A stretch of DNA of 64,000 nt from an uncultured Oceanospirillaceae bacterium (GTDB lineage: Bacteria; Pseudomonadota; Gammaproteobacteria; Pseudomonadales; Balneatricaceae): the NCBI GenBank assembly GCA_937138495.1, contig CAKZPE010000021.1:124001-188000 (forward strand). The letters are read 5' to 3'. The position numbers and the translations under genes were made by a program. This document shows, piece after piece, positions 1-8,190 of this stretch (its first letter is position 1; every line of letters begins with the position of its first letter). The notes under the pieces were generated by a model that was not told the DNA's origin, did not search any database, and worked only from the letters and a program-made list of their open reading frames with translations.

Positions 1-402
1 ACTCGTGGTTTTTTTCTTAAGGTTATTCATGTTTTTCGACCATTTATAATAAGGTATTTTGGTGAAAAGAAATGCTATGTTGGAGTTGATAAATTTGAGA
101 GCAATTTGCTCAAAATGAAGGATGATGTACTTCGTTATTCTCCTGAGTGTCAGTTCTTGGCAGTTTCTATAAAAAACAAGCCTGATAAGGATGAAAAAAG
201 ATCACCTGGCGACAACCGGTTAATAGATTCATATAATAAAGTTATTCACAAAGTTTTTAATAGTGGTTATGTAGACATCAATATGATGGCTGATAATAAT
301 TCTGGCATAATCTCTGATGGTATTCATATTACTAAACTACTTCATAAAGATGTTTTTTTAGAACTGAATAGGCGGATTATATCACTGCGGGAAAAGGTGT
401 AA
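1..402 (+). CDS. SGNH/GDSL-like hydrolase, C-terminal part (5' end outside window)
   Basis: The frame is open from the first base and stops at 402, so this is the tail of a longer gene, with about 133 residues visible. A TTG at 106 could be read as a start, but the frame continues upstream without a stop. Near the end is SDGIHIT followed by a conserved-looking helix. This resembles the last block of SGNH hydrolases, where the Asp and His (D106 and H109 of the visible part) complete the catalytic triad. The Ser and Asn blocks would lie outside the window. It sits 4 bp before the amidotransferase gene in the O-antigen locus, so a role in modifying or trimming surface sugars (for example an acyl esterase) is possible but inferred. 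The DNA is strongly AT-rich, like the next genes. Confidence 0.6.
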   Translation, partial: TRGFFLKVIHVFRPFIIRYFGEKKCYVGVDKFESNLLKMKDDVLRYSPECQFLAVSIKNKPDKDEKRSPGDNRLIDSYNKVIHKVFNSGYVDINMMADNNSGIISDGIHITKLLHKDVFLELNRRIISLREKV

Positions 403-406
403 CTAT

Positions 407-2275
407 ATGTGCGGTATTACTGGGTATATATCTCAAAATGATGCGATTGATCTGAGGAAGTATTACCTAGCTCATCAGACAATTTCTCACCGTGGGCCTT
501 GTGATGAAGGTTTTCTTTCTTTATCAAAAAAAGGCATTGAATTATATAAGGCTGCCAATACTGTTTCTGAACTTTCAGATTTACCTCATATAGAAGAGCA
601 AGAAGTATCTAACCTTGTTTTTGGGCATGCACGTCTTAGTATTATCGATTTGTCAGCAGGAGGCCATCAACCGTTTTATTATGATGGTATTTATCTTGTT
701 TATAATGGTGAAATTTTCAATTATTTAGAACTCAGAGAAGAGCTTGTTAATATTGGTTATGTGTTTTCTACGGAAACAGATACAGAGGTTTTCCTCAAAG
801 CGTTTCACTGCTGGGGAGTTGAGGCTTTTAATAAATTTAATGGAATGTGGGCCGCTGCGATTTATGATGAAAAAACTAAAAAAACTTTGTTAACTAGAGA
901 TCGCTTTGGAATTAAACCGCTTTTTTATTATTACAAAGATGGGGGGTTGTCTTTTTCTAGTGAGATTAAATTTATTAACTCTCTGTTTGGCGTGAATAAG
1001 ATCAATGAACAAGCGGTTTATGATTACATACGTGATACCTATTTAGAGCACAGTAGTAATACATTTTTTAAAAATGTACATTCTTTAGAGGAAGGGTGCT
1101 ATCTTGAGTTTGATAATGATATTAAAATCTCACGGTATTATAATCACCAATATAGCTGTGGCGATGTGTCAAAGCTATTAGATGACTCTATTATTAAGCG
1201 AATGCGTTCTGATACTGAAGTTGGTATGTTATTAAGTGGTGGGATTGATTCATCATTTATTACATGTAAAGTTCAAGAAAAAGGTTATAGCGGTTTAAAA
1301 ACCTTTACTGCCGATTTTAATAATAAGAGGTTTAGCGAAAGAGAGTATGCGGAAAGTGTATTAGAAAAGACAGGCTTTTCTGGTGATTTAGTTACTATCA
1401 AACCGGAAGAGTTTGTTAATGATGTTGAGGATTATGTTCGTACTCATGAAACTCCAACCAGAAGCCTTTCCTGCTATCTTCAGTATAGACTTTTTAAACA
1501 CATTTCTACTAAAACCAATGTGAAGGTAGTTCTTAGCGGTCAGGGAGCAGATGAGATTTTTTCTGGTTATAGTAAAGATTTTTATTTAAATTTAACTTCA
1601 AATATTCTATCGGGAAAGTTTTATACATTTTGGTGTGAGTTTAATTGTTTAAAGCGTAACCTAGGAGTAAGCAGTTTTTCAGTCCTAAAACAAATGGTTA
1701 AGTTGTATTTTAAGGATGTACTTTCGCCTAGTGACCCATATCAATTTTTTAATAAGAGTTTTACACGTGCAAGAGTGAAGTTTAAAGCTGAATCCTATTT
1801 TAAGAGTCAGTTAATTTCAGGATTACGTTATTCTGCTCTTAAAGAATACCTTCGGGATGAAGACCGTAACTCGATGAGGTTTTCGATTGAAAGTCGACTA
1901 CCGTTTATGGATTATCGTGTGGTTGAAGCTGCATTAAGCCTTGAGAATGATTCGTATATAAGGAATGGGGTGTCTAAAGTTCCATTACGAGAGGCGGGCC
2001 TGGACTGTCTTCCTCGAAGCATATACGAACGGAAGGATAAAATGGGTTTCGTTTCTCCACAAGAAGAATGGCAACGAGATGAGCTGAAACCTTGCTTTGA
2101 TGAAGCTTTTAATGTCATCAAACGTGATGGGTTATTTAGCTTCATCGATAAAGATGCAGTCTATGACTTCTACCAATCGTATTGTCGCTGTGAACATAAT
2201 GATTGGGCATTAGTTTGGCGTTTGTACAATCTATATCAATTCAAGTCAGTGTGGGCGATGGAGGAAGGGCAATGA
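407..2275 (+). CDS. asnB: Asparagine synthase-type glutamine amidotransferase (O-antigen uronamide candidate)
   Basis: This is a class II glutamine amidotransferase of the AsnB family, 622 residues, within the usual 550-650. It starts MCGITGY, so Cys2 is the N-terminal nucleophile after Met removal. The glutaminase domain (about 1-220) carries YNGEIFNY and the D-R-F-G-I-K-P-L-F block. The synthetase domain has the PP-loop SGGIDSS near residue 277, which binds ATP. Housekeeping AsnB makes asparagine. In O-antigen loci, family members (WbpS type in Pseudomonas) are thought to amidate uronic acids to uronamides, and the location here between sugar genes favours that. The last four bases overlap the start of the HisH gene (ATGA), so the two are translationally coupled. 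Whether the acceptor is a sugar or aspartate cannot be told from the sequence. Confidence 0.9.
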   Translation: MCGITGYISQNDAIDLRKYYLAHQTISHRGPCDEGFLSLSKKGIELYKAANTVSELSDLPHIEEQEVSNLVFGHARLSIIDLSAGGHQPFYYDGIYLVYNGEIFNYLELREELVNIGYVFSTETDTEVFLKAFHCWGVEAFNKFNGMWAAAIYDEKTKKTLLTRDRFGIKPLFYYYKDGGLSFSSEIKFINSLFGVNKINEQAVYDYIRDTYLEHSSNTFFKNVHSLEEGCYLEFDNDIKISRYYNHQYSCGDVSKLLDDSIIKRMRSDTEVGMLLSGGIDSSFITCKVQEKGYSGLKTFTADFNNKRFSEREYAESVLEKTGFSGDLVTIKPEEFVNDVEDYVRTHETPTRSLSCYLQYRLFKHISTKTNVKVVLSGQGADEIFSGYSKDFYLNLTSNILSGKFYTFWCEFNCLKRNLGVSSFSVLKQMVKLYFKDVLSPSDPYQFFNKSFTRARVKFKAESYFKSQLISGLRYSALKEYLRDEDRNSMRFSIESRLPFMDYRVVEAALSLENDSYIRNGVSKVPLREAGLDCLPRSIYERKDKMGFVSPQEEWQRDELKPCFDEAFNVIKRDGLFSFIDKDAVYDFYQSYCRCEHNDWALVWRLYNLYQFKSVWAMEEGQ

Positions 2276-2871
2276 TTTGTATTGTTGATTACGGTGCTGG
2301 CAATATTGGTTCAGTTCGGAACATGCTTCGCAAACTTGGGCTGGAAGTTATAGTTTCCAGCCAAGAGAAAGATTTGAGATCTTGTGAGAAGCTAATTCTT
2401 CCTGGCGTTGGTTCTTTTGATTATGCTATGCATAATCTAAAAAAATCAGGACTTTATGACCTGCTTAATGAACTTGTATTATATGATCAGAAGCCCATAT
2501 TAGGTGTTTGTCTTGGAATGCATCTGATGACCCGTGCCAGTGAGGAAGGTGTTGAATCAGGATTGGGATGGATTGAGGCTGATGTCAAACGATTCACTTT
2601 GGACGATCTTCCTGTACCTCATATGGGGTGGAACTATATAAAGCAACGACAGAATACTACTCCATTTCAAATTGATGATTTTAGACGTTTTTACTTTGCT
2701 CATTCTTATTATGTTGATTGTGATCATCAGGACGATATTTTTTTCGAAACTGTGTACGGGCATAGTTTTGTCTCAGCCTTCAGACGAAAAAATATTATGG
2801 GTGTTCAGTTTCATCCTGAGAAAAGCCATATGTTTGGTAAGAATCTATTCAGATTTTTTTGTGAGCTATAG
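2272..2871 (+). CDS. hisH: HisH-type glutamine amidotransferase for acetamidino-sugar synthesis
   Basis: A class I glutaminase of 199 residues that releases ammonia for a HisF-type partner. The nucleophile Cys80 lies in GVCLGMH, and the His/Glu pair is in the QFHPEKS block near the C-terminus. The start is taken at ATG 2272, giving MICIVDYGAGN, the normal family N-terminus; a longer in-frame extension into the preceding gene is unlikely. The gene overlaps the amidotransferase gene by 4 bp and is followed 5 bp later by the HisF paralogue and then a WbpG-type gene. In Pseudomonas aeruginosa, HisH2, HisF2 and WbpG together make the acetamidino group of 2-acetamido-3-acetamidino-mannuronic acid in B-band LPS. 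The context therefore points to surface sugar synthesis, not histidine synthesis. Confidence 0.9.
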   Translation: MICIVDYGAGNIGSVRNMLRKLGLEVIVSSQEKDLRSCEKLILPGVGSFDYAMHNLKKSGLYDLLNELVLYDQKPILGVCLGMHLMTRASEEGVESGLGWIEADVKRFTLDDLPVPHMGWNYIKQRQNTTPFQIDDFRRFYFAHSYYVDCDHQDDIFFETVYGHSFVSAFRRKNIMGVQFHPEKSHMFGKNLFRFFCEL

Positions 2872-2876
2872 AAATA

Positions 2877-3641
2877 ATGTTAAAGAAACGTCTAATCCCA
2901 GTTCTCCTTTTGGAAGGGAATGATTTAGTAAAAAGTCGTCGATTTGATGATCCTGTCTATATTGGGGATCCACTTAATGCTATAAATATATTTAATGATA
3001 AAGAAGTAGATGAGTTAGTACTAATTGATATTTCTGCTACTAAGAATAAATCTGGTATTAATTTTGAGTTGCTTGAAAAAGTTGCTTCGGAATGTTTTAT
3101 GCCTCTGTCTTATGGTGGAGGCATAGATAATATGGATCAAGTAGGTAGTCTGTTCTCAATAGGTGTGGACAAGGTGATTATTAACTCAGCATTGAATGAT
3201 CATGATTTTATTTCTGAGCTAATAAATAAATACGGTTCTCAAAGTATTGTTGCATCCATTGATTTACATGTTGATGAGCTTGACACTTATTATGTCTATA
3301 GCTATTTGGATAAAGGTATCCGTAGCGAGAATATCAGGCAATATGTTTCTCAGTTAGAAGAACTTGGAGTCGGAGAACTATTTATAAATAATGTAGATCG
3401 TGATGGCTGCCAAAGAGGTTATGATTTAAATCTCATAAATAGAATAGAGCCTTATGTAAGTTTACCCGTAACCTATTGTGGTGGCGCAGGATCACTTGAA
3501 GACTTCAAATTACTTGCTGATAATAGTTCTGTAACTGGGTTAGCTGCTGGTAGTTTTTTTGTTTTTATCGGTAAATATAACGCTGTCTTGATTTCCTATC
3601 CTTCTTCTGAAGATCAGGTGTATTTATTGGGTGTGTCATAA
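2877..3641 (+). CDS. hisF: HisF-like cyclase paralogue (acetamidino-sugar branch)
   Basis: A TIM-barrel protein of 254 residues, the HisF partner of the preceding HisH; in this branch it channels ammonia to the WbpG-type enzyme. The N-terminal strand reads IPVLLLEGN where histidine-pathway HisF has IP-C-L-D-V, so the catalytic Asp11 is replaced by Leu. The second catalytic Asp region is kept (ASIDLH). This pattern fits the HisF2/WbuZ-type paralogues, which need ammonia tunnelling but not the cyclase chemistry. The phosphate-binding loops (YGGGI and CGGAG) remain. Start ATG 2877 lies 5 bp after hisH; the stop is at 3639-3641, just before the WbpG-type start. No other his genes are near. Confidence 0.9.
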   Translation: MLKKRLIPVLLLEGNDLVKSRRFDDPVYIGDPLNAINIFNDKEVDELVLIDISATKNKSGINFELLEKVASECFMPLSYGGGIDNMDQVGSLFSIGVDKVIINSALNDHDFISELINKYGSQSIVASIDLHVDELDTYYVYSYLDKGIRSENIRQYVSQLEELGVGELFINNVDRDGCQRGYDLNLINRIEPYVSLPVTYCGGAGSLEDFKLLADNSSVTGLAAGSFFVFIGKYNAVLISYPSSEDQVYLLGVS

Positions 3642-3642
3642 T

Positions 3643-4764
3643 ATGGGATATCAAATTTGTAATCGTTGTATAATGGATACCTCTGATCCTAGTATTATTT
3701 TTGATGCAAATGGTGTATGTAGTCATTGCCATTATTTTGACAATGTTCGTAAGCCAACCTGGTTTCCTAACGATGAAGGTAAAAGCAGGCTTGATCGAAA
3801 GATAGCGGTACTTAAGAAAGAACGTGCGGGTCATGAATATGACTGTATGATAGGACTAAGTGGAGGTGTTGATAGTTCCTATTTAGCATATTTTCTGAAG
3901 AACGAGTATGACCTTAGGATGCTAGCAGTTCATGTTGATGGGGGATGGAACTCAGAGTTGGCTGTAAGCAATATCGAAAATATCGTACGTAGATTAGATT
4001 TAGATCTTTTTACTCATGTAGTTGATTGGCAAGAGATGAGAAAGGTTCAAGTAGCATTTTTACGTTCGGGGGTTGTAAATCAGGATACACCTCAGGATCA
4101 TGCATATTTTGCTGCTTTATACAGAACGGCAAAAAAGTTCGATATCAAAAACTTTTATGTCGGTTATAATATCCAGAATGAATCAATCTTACCACGCTCC
4201 TGGCAAGGTGTTTCTGCGATGGATACAGTTCAGTTTAATTATATACTGAAAAAATTCTGTGATAATAAAATTAATAAATTCCCTAAACTCAGTTTTTTTG
4301 AGCAATATATTTATTACCCCTATTTGTATAGAATGGAAAAATTCTCACCACTAAATTTTTTAGTTTATAATAAAAGTGAGGCTAAGGCTGTTATAACTAA
4401 TGAGTTAGGCTGGCGGGATTATGGGGTTAAACACGGTGAGTCGCGCTTTACCCGTTACTTCCAGTCTTACTACCTTCCTCAGCGTTTTGGTTTTGACAAG
4501 CGTAGGGCGCATCTTTCAAGTTTAGTATTGGCTGGAGAGCTTAGCCGGCAACAAGCTCTTATTGAGATAAGTGAAAAAGTTTATAAAACACCACGAGAGA
4601 TACATGAAGATGTGGAGTATGTTGCAAAAAAACTTGGACTTGAAGAGTTGGAACTGAAAAATTTAATGCTTGATGACACAGAGGGATACAAGAATTATCC
4701 TAATGCAGAAAATATAATGAAATGGTTAAGACGATTTAAAAAGGTAGTTAAGAATATTGGATAA
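3643..4764 (+). CDS. wbpG: N-acetyl sugar amidotransferase, WbpG/PseA/LegA family
   Basis: An ATP-dependent amidotransferase of 373 residues that turns an N-acetyl group of a nucleotide sugar into an acetamidino group, using ammonia from HisH/HisF. The N-terminus YQICNRCIMDTSDP with a later CSHC forms the family's four-cysteine cluster. The PP-loop LSGGVDSSYLAY (about residues 69-80) binds ATP. Start ATG 3643 is preferred over an upstream in-frame GTG at 3631 because the family N-terminus begins at MGYQIC. It follows hisF directly and is overlapped by the next glycosyltransferase gene. In Pseudomonas O5 the equivalent gene acts on the UDP-ManNAc3NAcA-derived residue; related PseA/LegA enzymes work on pseudaminic and legionaminic precursors, so the exact sugar is inferred from the WbpI-type epimerase downstream. 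Confidence 0.92.
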   Translation: MGYQICNRCIMDTSDPSIIFDANGVCSHCHYFDNVRKPTWFPNDEGKSRLDRKIAVLKKERAGHEYDCMIGLSGGVDSSYLAYFLKNEYDLRMLAVHVDGGWNSELAVSNIENIVRRLDLDLFTHVVDWQEMRKVQVAFLRSGVVNQDTPQDHAYFAALYRTAKKFDIKNFYVGYNIQNESILPRSWQGVSAMDTVQFNYILKKFCDNKINKFPKLSFFEQYIYYPYLYRMEKFSPLNFLVYNKSEAKAVITNELGWRDYGVKHGESRFTRYFQSYYLPQRFGFDKRRAHLSSLVLAGELSRQQALIEISEKVYKTPREIHEDVEYVAKKLGLEELELKNLMLDDTEGYKNYPNAENIMKWLRRFKKVVKNIG

Positions 4765-5953
4765 GATCTGCATTATAGCTTTTAAGTACCCTCCCTTTAT
4801 GGGGGTAGGCGCAAATCGCTGGAAGAGCCTTACTGAGTCCCTTGCGAACAAAGGTATCGAAGTACATGTAGTGACGGTGCCAAGAAATAAACTGTCGTCA
4901 ATCCATGAGAATATTGTAGTTCATGAAGTGGCTTGTGATTTTTTTTATAAGCTGTTAGAGCTACGTTTATCCTTTCGACCTCTTGAGTTTCTGCGAAAGG
5001 TGGTATGCTTTGGTCTTTCAAAAACAATCTGGTTTGACGATGAAGCACAATATTGGGGTAAAAATCTACTTCCTTTTTTGTCAGATCTTCATGATGACAC
5101 TGGTATAACTCACTTTATCGCTACAGGTCATCCGTTCCAATCAAACCGATGGCTAAGTGAATTTAAGAAAGCTCGTCCAGAAATTAAGGCTATTCAAGAT
5201 TTTCGTGACCCATGGTGTGAAAACTCTTTTAAGGGCTATTCTTTACTACCTTCATTTAGTAGGCAAATAAAAACATGGCAGGATCAAACTATTCTTAATT
5301 CGGATCTGAATATTTATGTTACCTCCGGATTGAAAGAATTAATGTGCCGTAATGAGGAAAAAAAACGCATTGTAATTAAAAATGGCCATTCATTTTCTGT
5401 CTATAAGAGGTTAGATAATAGAGATAAAGTCATTATTCATGCCGGAAACATCACTAATGGACGTGATAAAACTTTTGAATGTTTACTTGAGTTAATTAAC
5501 ACTGACAGTAGTGTGTTAAAAAATTTTAGTTTATTACTTTGCGGTTATGTACCTTCAGATCTTATCCAACGTTATCAGACATTATTTAATAATGGTACTA
5601 TTAACTATGTAGGTTTATTATCACGTGATGAAGTTGAAAAAGCTATGACTGAAGCTTCAATTGGCCTACATCTCAATTCTACTTCTACTGGTTTTGCACT
5701 TTCTACTAAACTATATGAGTACACGGCTTGCGGATTACCTGTTTTGAGTATTACTCCTGAAGGCGATATGGATGACATAGTTATCGATAATGGTATTGGA
5801 GTAATTACTCGACCCAACTCTAGCTCAATTAAAAGCGGACTATCTGAAATAATCAATTTTGACAGTTTTGATAAGCTGGAAGTTTTTGCTAGAAATTCGC
5901 ACTTCGATGCTCGTGCTGATGAGCTTATTATGCAAATACGTGCTTTGGATTAG
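4757..5953 (+). CDS. Glycosyltransferase, family 4-like (WbpH position)
   Basis: A GT-B fold glycosyltransferase of 398 residues, presumably adding one sugar of the O-unit at the cytoplasmic face of the membrane. The N-terminal Rossmann half begins KICIIAFKYPPFMGVGANRW, a typical acceptor-side start. The C-terminal half has the donor-binding segment ALSTKLYEYTACGLPVL with the conserved K-x-x-E-Y pattern. The start is a TTG at 4757, giving MDKICII; it overlaps the preceding stop (4762-4764), and no ATG lies close in frame, so a TTG start with coupled translation is the best reading. It holds the place of wbpH in the Pseudomonas O5 order. Donor and acceptor cannot be told from the sequence. Confidence 0.82.
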   Translation: MDKICIIAFKYPPFMGVGANRWKSLTESLANKGIEVHVVTVPRNKLSSIHENIVVHEVACDFFYKLLELRLSFRPLEFLRKVVCFGLSKTIWFDDEAQYWGKNLLPFLSDLHDDTGITHFIATGHPFQSNRWLSEFKKARPEIKAIQDFRDPWCENSFKGYSLLPSFSRQIKTWQDQTILNSDLNIYVTSGLKELMCRNEEKKRIVIKNGHSFSVYKRLDNRDKVIIHAGNITNGRDKTFECLLELINTDSSVLKNFSLLLCGYVPSDLIQRYQTLFNNGTINYVGLLSRDEVEKAMTEASIGLHLNSTSTGFALSTKLYEYTACGLPVLSITPEGDMDDIVIDNGIGVITRPNSSSIKSGLSEIINFDSFDKLEVFARNSHFDARADELIMQIRALD

Positions 5954-5959
5954 AAATAT

Positions 5960-7057
5960 ATGAAAAAAATTTGCCATATATCAACAGTTCATAAGTCTGA
6001 CGATATCCGTGTTTTTCAAAAAGAGTGTTGTAGCCTGGTTTGCCCTGAAAGGGAGGTCTTTTATGTTACCGCGGGAGACGGCTCTGAATCGGTTATAAAT
6101 GATGTAAATGTAATAACTGTTGAGGCATCAAAGAGTCGTTTTAAGAGATTTTTGCTACAACCATTTCGTATATTTAATCGTGCCCGAAAATTGCGTTGTG
6201 ATAGCTATCATTTTCATGATGTAGAGCTATGGCCCATTGCTCTGTTGTTCAAGTTACTGGGAAATATAGTTATAGCAGATGTTCATGAAAACGTTCCCGC
6301 TCAGATTAGACAGCGTGATTGGATTCCTGTTTTTTTGAAACCCTTCTTGTCATGGTTAACCGGCTTCATCGAGAATAACTGTTCCCGTTTTGTAGATGGT
6401 GTTATTGCTGCAGATGACGTATTGGCTAATAGGTTTAGAAAGTATAATAATAATGTAGTTGCAATTCATAATTATCCGATTTTTAAGGAAATGCCCTCTC
6501 GTATTAAAGAGCAGGTATATACCGTAGTCTCACTTGGGGGCTTTCACGACGAACGTTGTGCCGATCGTATCGTTGAAGCTGCCCGAATGTTTTCTGATAA
6601 CATTACATTTGTTATTGGGGGAGGTATCTCTACTGAATATAAACGGAAGATTGAAGTGGGAGGGCTGCCTAACAATCTATATTACGCAGGCTACCTGAAC
6701 GAAGCACAAGTAAAGCAATGCTATGCCGATGCAGATTTGCTACTGGTTATGTTTTCGGATCAGCCAAATCATATTGATATCAAGTCAAATCGTTTTTTTG
6801 AATCGTTATATGCAAAAAAACCCGTAATTGTTTCTAACATGCCAACCTGGCAGTCATTTATTGATACACATAAATGTGGGACGGCGGTTAATCCTGAATC
6901 TGGCAGCGATTTGTATCACGCTATAGCAAAAATACAGAATGACAGTTCATTGGCCGCTCAGATGGCAAAAAATGGCCATGAGGTAGTCCTGTCGCGGTTT
7001 AACTGGGAAGTCGAAAAGGCTAAACTTACAGCCTTTTACGATTCTCTCTGTAAGTGA
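5960..7057 (+). CDS. Glycosyltransferase, family 4-like
   Basis: A 365-residue GT-B glycosyltransferase. It begins MKKICHISTVHKSDDIRVFQKEC, matching bacterial group 1 transferases of capsule and O-antigen loci, where S-x-H-x-x-x-D-x-R-I-F is common. The C-terminal half carries the family donor-site region at SNRFFESLYAKKPVIVSN, where the conserved Glu and the following hydrophobic turn are visible. The gene begins 6 bp after the previous stop, and its own stop overlaps a possible GTG start of the next gene, so it lies inside the O-antigen operon. The base composition is still AT-rich here and becomes less so in the next genes. The exact sugar transferred is unknown. Confidence 0.85.
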   Translation: MKKICHISTVHKSDDIRVFQKECCSLVCPEREVFYVTAGDGSESVINDVNVITVEASKSRFKRFLLQPFRIFNRARKLRCDSYHFHDVELWPIALLFKLLGNIVIADVHENVPAQIRQRDWIPVFLKPFLSWLTGFIENNCSRFVDGVIAADDVLANRFRKYNNNVVAIHNYPIFKEMPSRIKEQVYTVVSLGGFHDERCADRIVEAARMFSDNITFVIGGGISTEYKRKIEVGGLPNNLYYAGYLNEAQVKQCYADADLLLVMFSDQPNHIDIKSNRFFESLYAKKPVIVSNMPTWQSFIDTHKCGTAVNPESGSDLYHAIAKIQNDSSLAAQMAKNGHEVVLSRFNWEVEKAKLTAFYDSLCK

Positions 7058-7068
7058 GTACATCTCAA

Positions 7069-8133
7069 ATGAAGATATTGACCATTGTTGGTGCACGACC
7101 GCAATTTATCAAAGCCAGCGTGGTGTCTGCTGCAATACAGCAGAAAGGAATGTCTGAAGTTATCGTCCATACTGGCCAGCATTTTGATAGCAACATGTCG
7201 GACATTTTCTTTGGCCAGCTGGGCATACCTGAGCCTCAGTATAATCTGAACATAAGTGGGGGATCTCATGGTGCTATGACGGGCGCTATGTTGACTGAGA
7301 TTGAGCGAGTGATGTTAATGGAAAAGCCTGATCAGGTTTTGGTTTACGGCGATACAAACTCTACCCTTGCAGGGGCTCTGGCAGCTTCAAAATTACATAT
7401 TTCCCTGGCGCATGTTGAAGCGGGTCTTAGAAGTTATAACATGAAGATGCCTGAAGAGATAAACAGGATACTGACAGATCAGTTGAGTAATATATTGCTT
7501 TGCCCTACATCTCAGGCAATAGAAAACTTGAGATCAGAGGGCTTTGATAATAAAAACGTCCAGATTCATCAAGTTGGTGATGTCATGCAGGATTCAGCTT
7601 TGTTTTATGCTGAAAGATCCACTAAGCCTGAATCAGTAAGTATCGAAGAGCGCTTTATATTAGCGACGATTCACAGGGCAGAAAACACTGATGATCCAGA
7701 TCGCTTAAAGTCCATTATTGATGCACTTAACCAATTACATACCTTTATTCCCGTCATTATGCCATTGCATCCAAGAACCGAAGCAGCGATTAAGGCTCTT
7801 GATTTAGTTCTGAATGTTGAAGTGATCCCTCCTCAGGGCTATCTGGAAATGCTTTGGCTTCTGGATCATTGTGGTATTGTCGTAACAGATAGTGGGGGGG
7901 TTCAAAAGGAAGCATTCTTCTTCAATAAGCCATGTGTCACCGCACGTGATCAAACAGAATGGGTAGAGCTCATTGATACCGATGCAAATGTGCTGGTAGG
8001 AGCAGATGGCAATAAGCTTATTAACGAAGTTAAAGCGCGTTATAGCCAGCGTGTTAACGATGCCAATGAATTATATGGTGGTGGAAAAGCTTCACAGAGA
8101 ATAGCTCAACTACTACTTGAAAGTAATGTGTAA
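7069..8133 (+). CDS. wbpI: UDP-GlcNAc-type 2-epimerase, non-hydrolysing (WbpI/WecB family)
   Basis: A cytoplasmic epimerase of 354 residues that inverts C2 of a UDP-2-acetamido sugar, turning gluco into manno. Family marks seen are MKILTIVGARPQFIK at the N-terminus, VHTGQHFD, the nucleotide-binding HVEAGLRS, and VTDSGGVQKEAFF near the C-terminus. Start ATG 7069 gives the usual family N-terminus; an in-frame GTG at 7054, overlapping the previous stop, would add five residues. Two activities share this fold: WecB (UDP-GlcNAc to UDP-ManNAc) and WbpI (the 2,3-diacetamido-glucuronate form). The adjacent WbpG/HisH/HisF genes favour the WbpI role, giving the mannuronic acid that is later amidinated. 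The upstream enzymes needed for that pathway (WbpA, B, D, E) are not in the window. Confidence 0.9.
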   Translation: MKILTIVGARPQFIKASVVSAAIQQKGMSEVIVHTGQHFDSNMSDIFFGQLGIPEPQYNLNISGGSHGAMTGAMLTEIERVMLMEKPDQVLVYGDTNSTLAGALAASKLHISLAHVEAGLRSYNMKMPEEINRILTDQLSNILLCPTSQAIENLRSEGFDNKNVQIHQVGDVMQDSALFYAERSTKPESVSIEERFILATIHRAENTDDPDRLKSIIDALNQLHTFIPVIMPLHPRTEAAIKALDLVLNVEVIPPQGYLEMLWLLDHCGIVVTDSGGVQKEAFFFNKPCVTARDQTEWVELIDTDANVLVGADGNKLINEVKARYSQRVNDANELYGGGKASQRIAQLLLESNV

Positions 8134-8190
8134 TAATCTGCAGTTAGCGAGATTTTTTCTCAGCCCTACCCTTCAAGGTTTCATCTTGTA

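Noticed and set aside
2272..3641. Reading hisH and hisF as histidine biosynthesis genes
   Set aside because: No other his genes are near, the HisF paralogue lacks the first catalytic Asp, and a WbpG-type gene follows directly.
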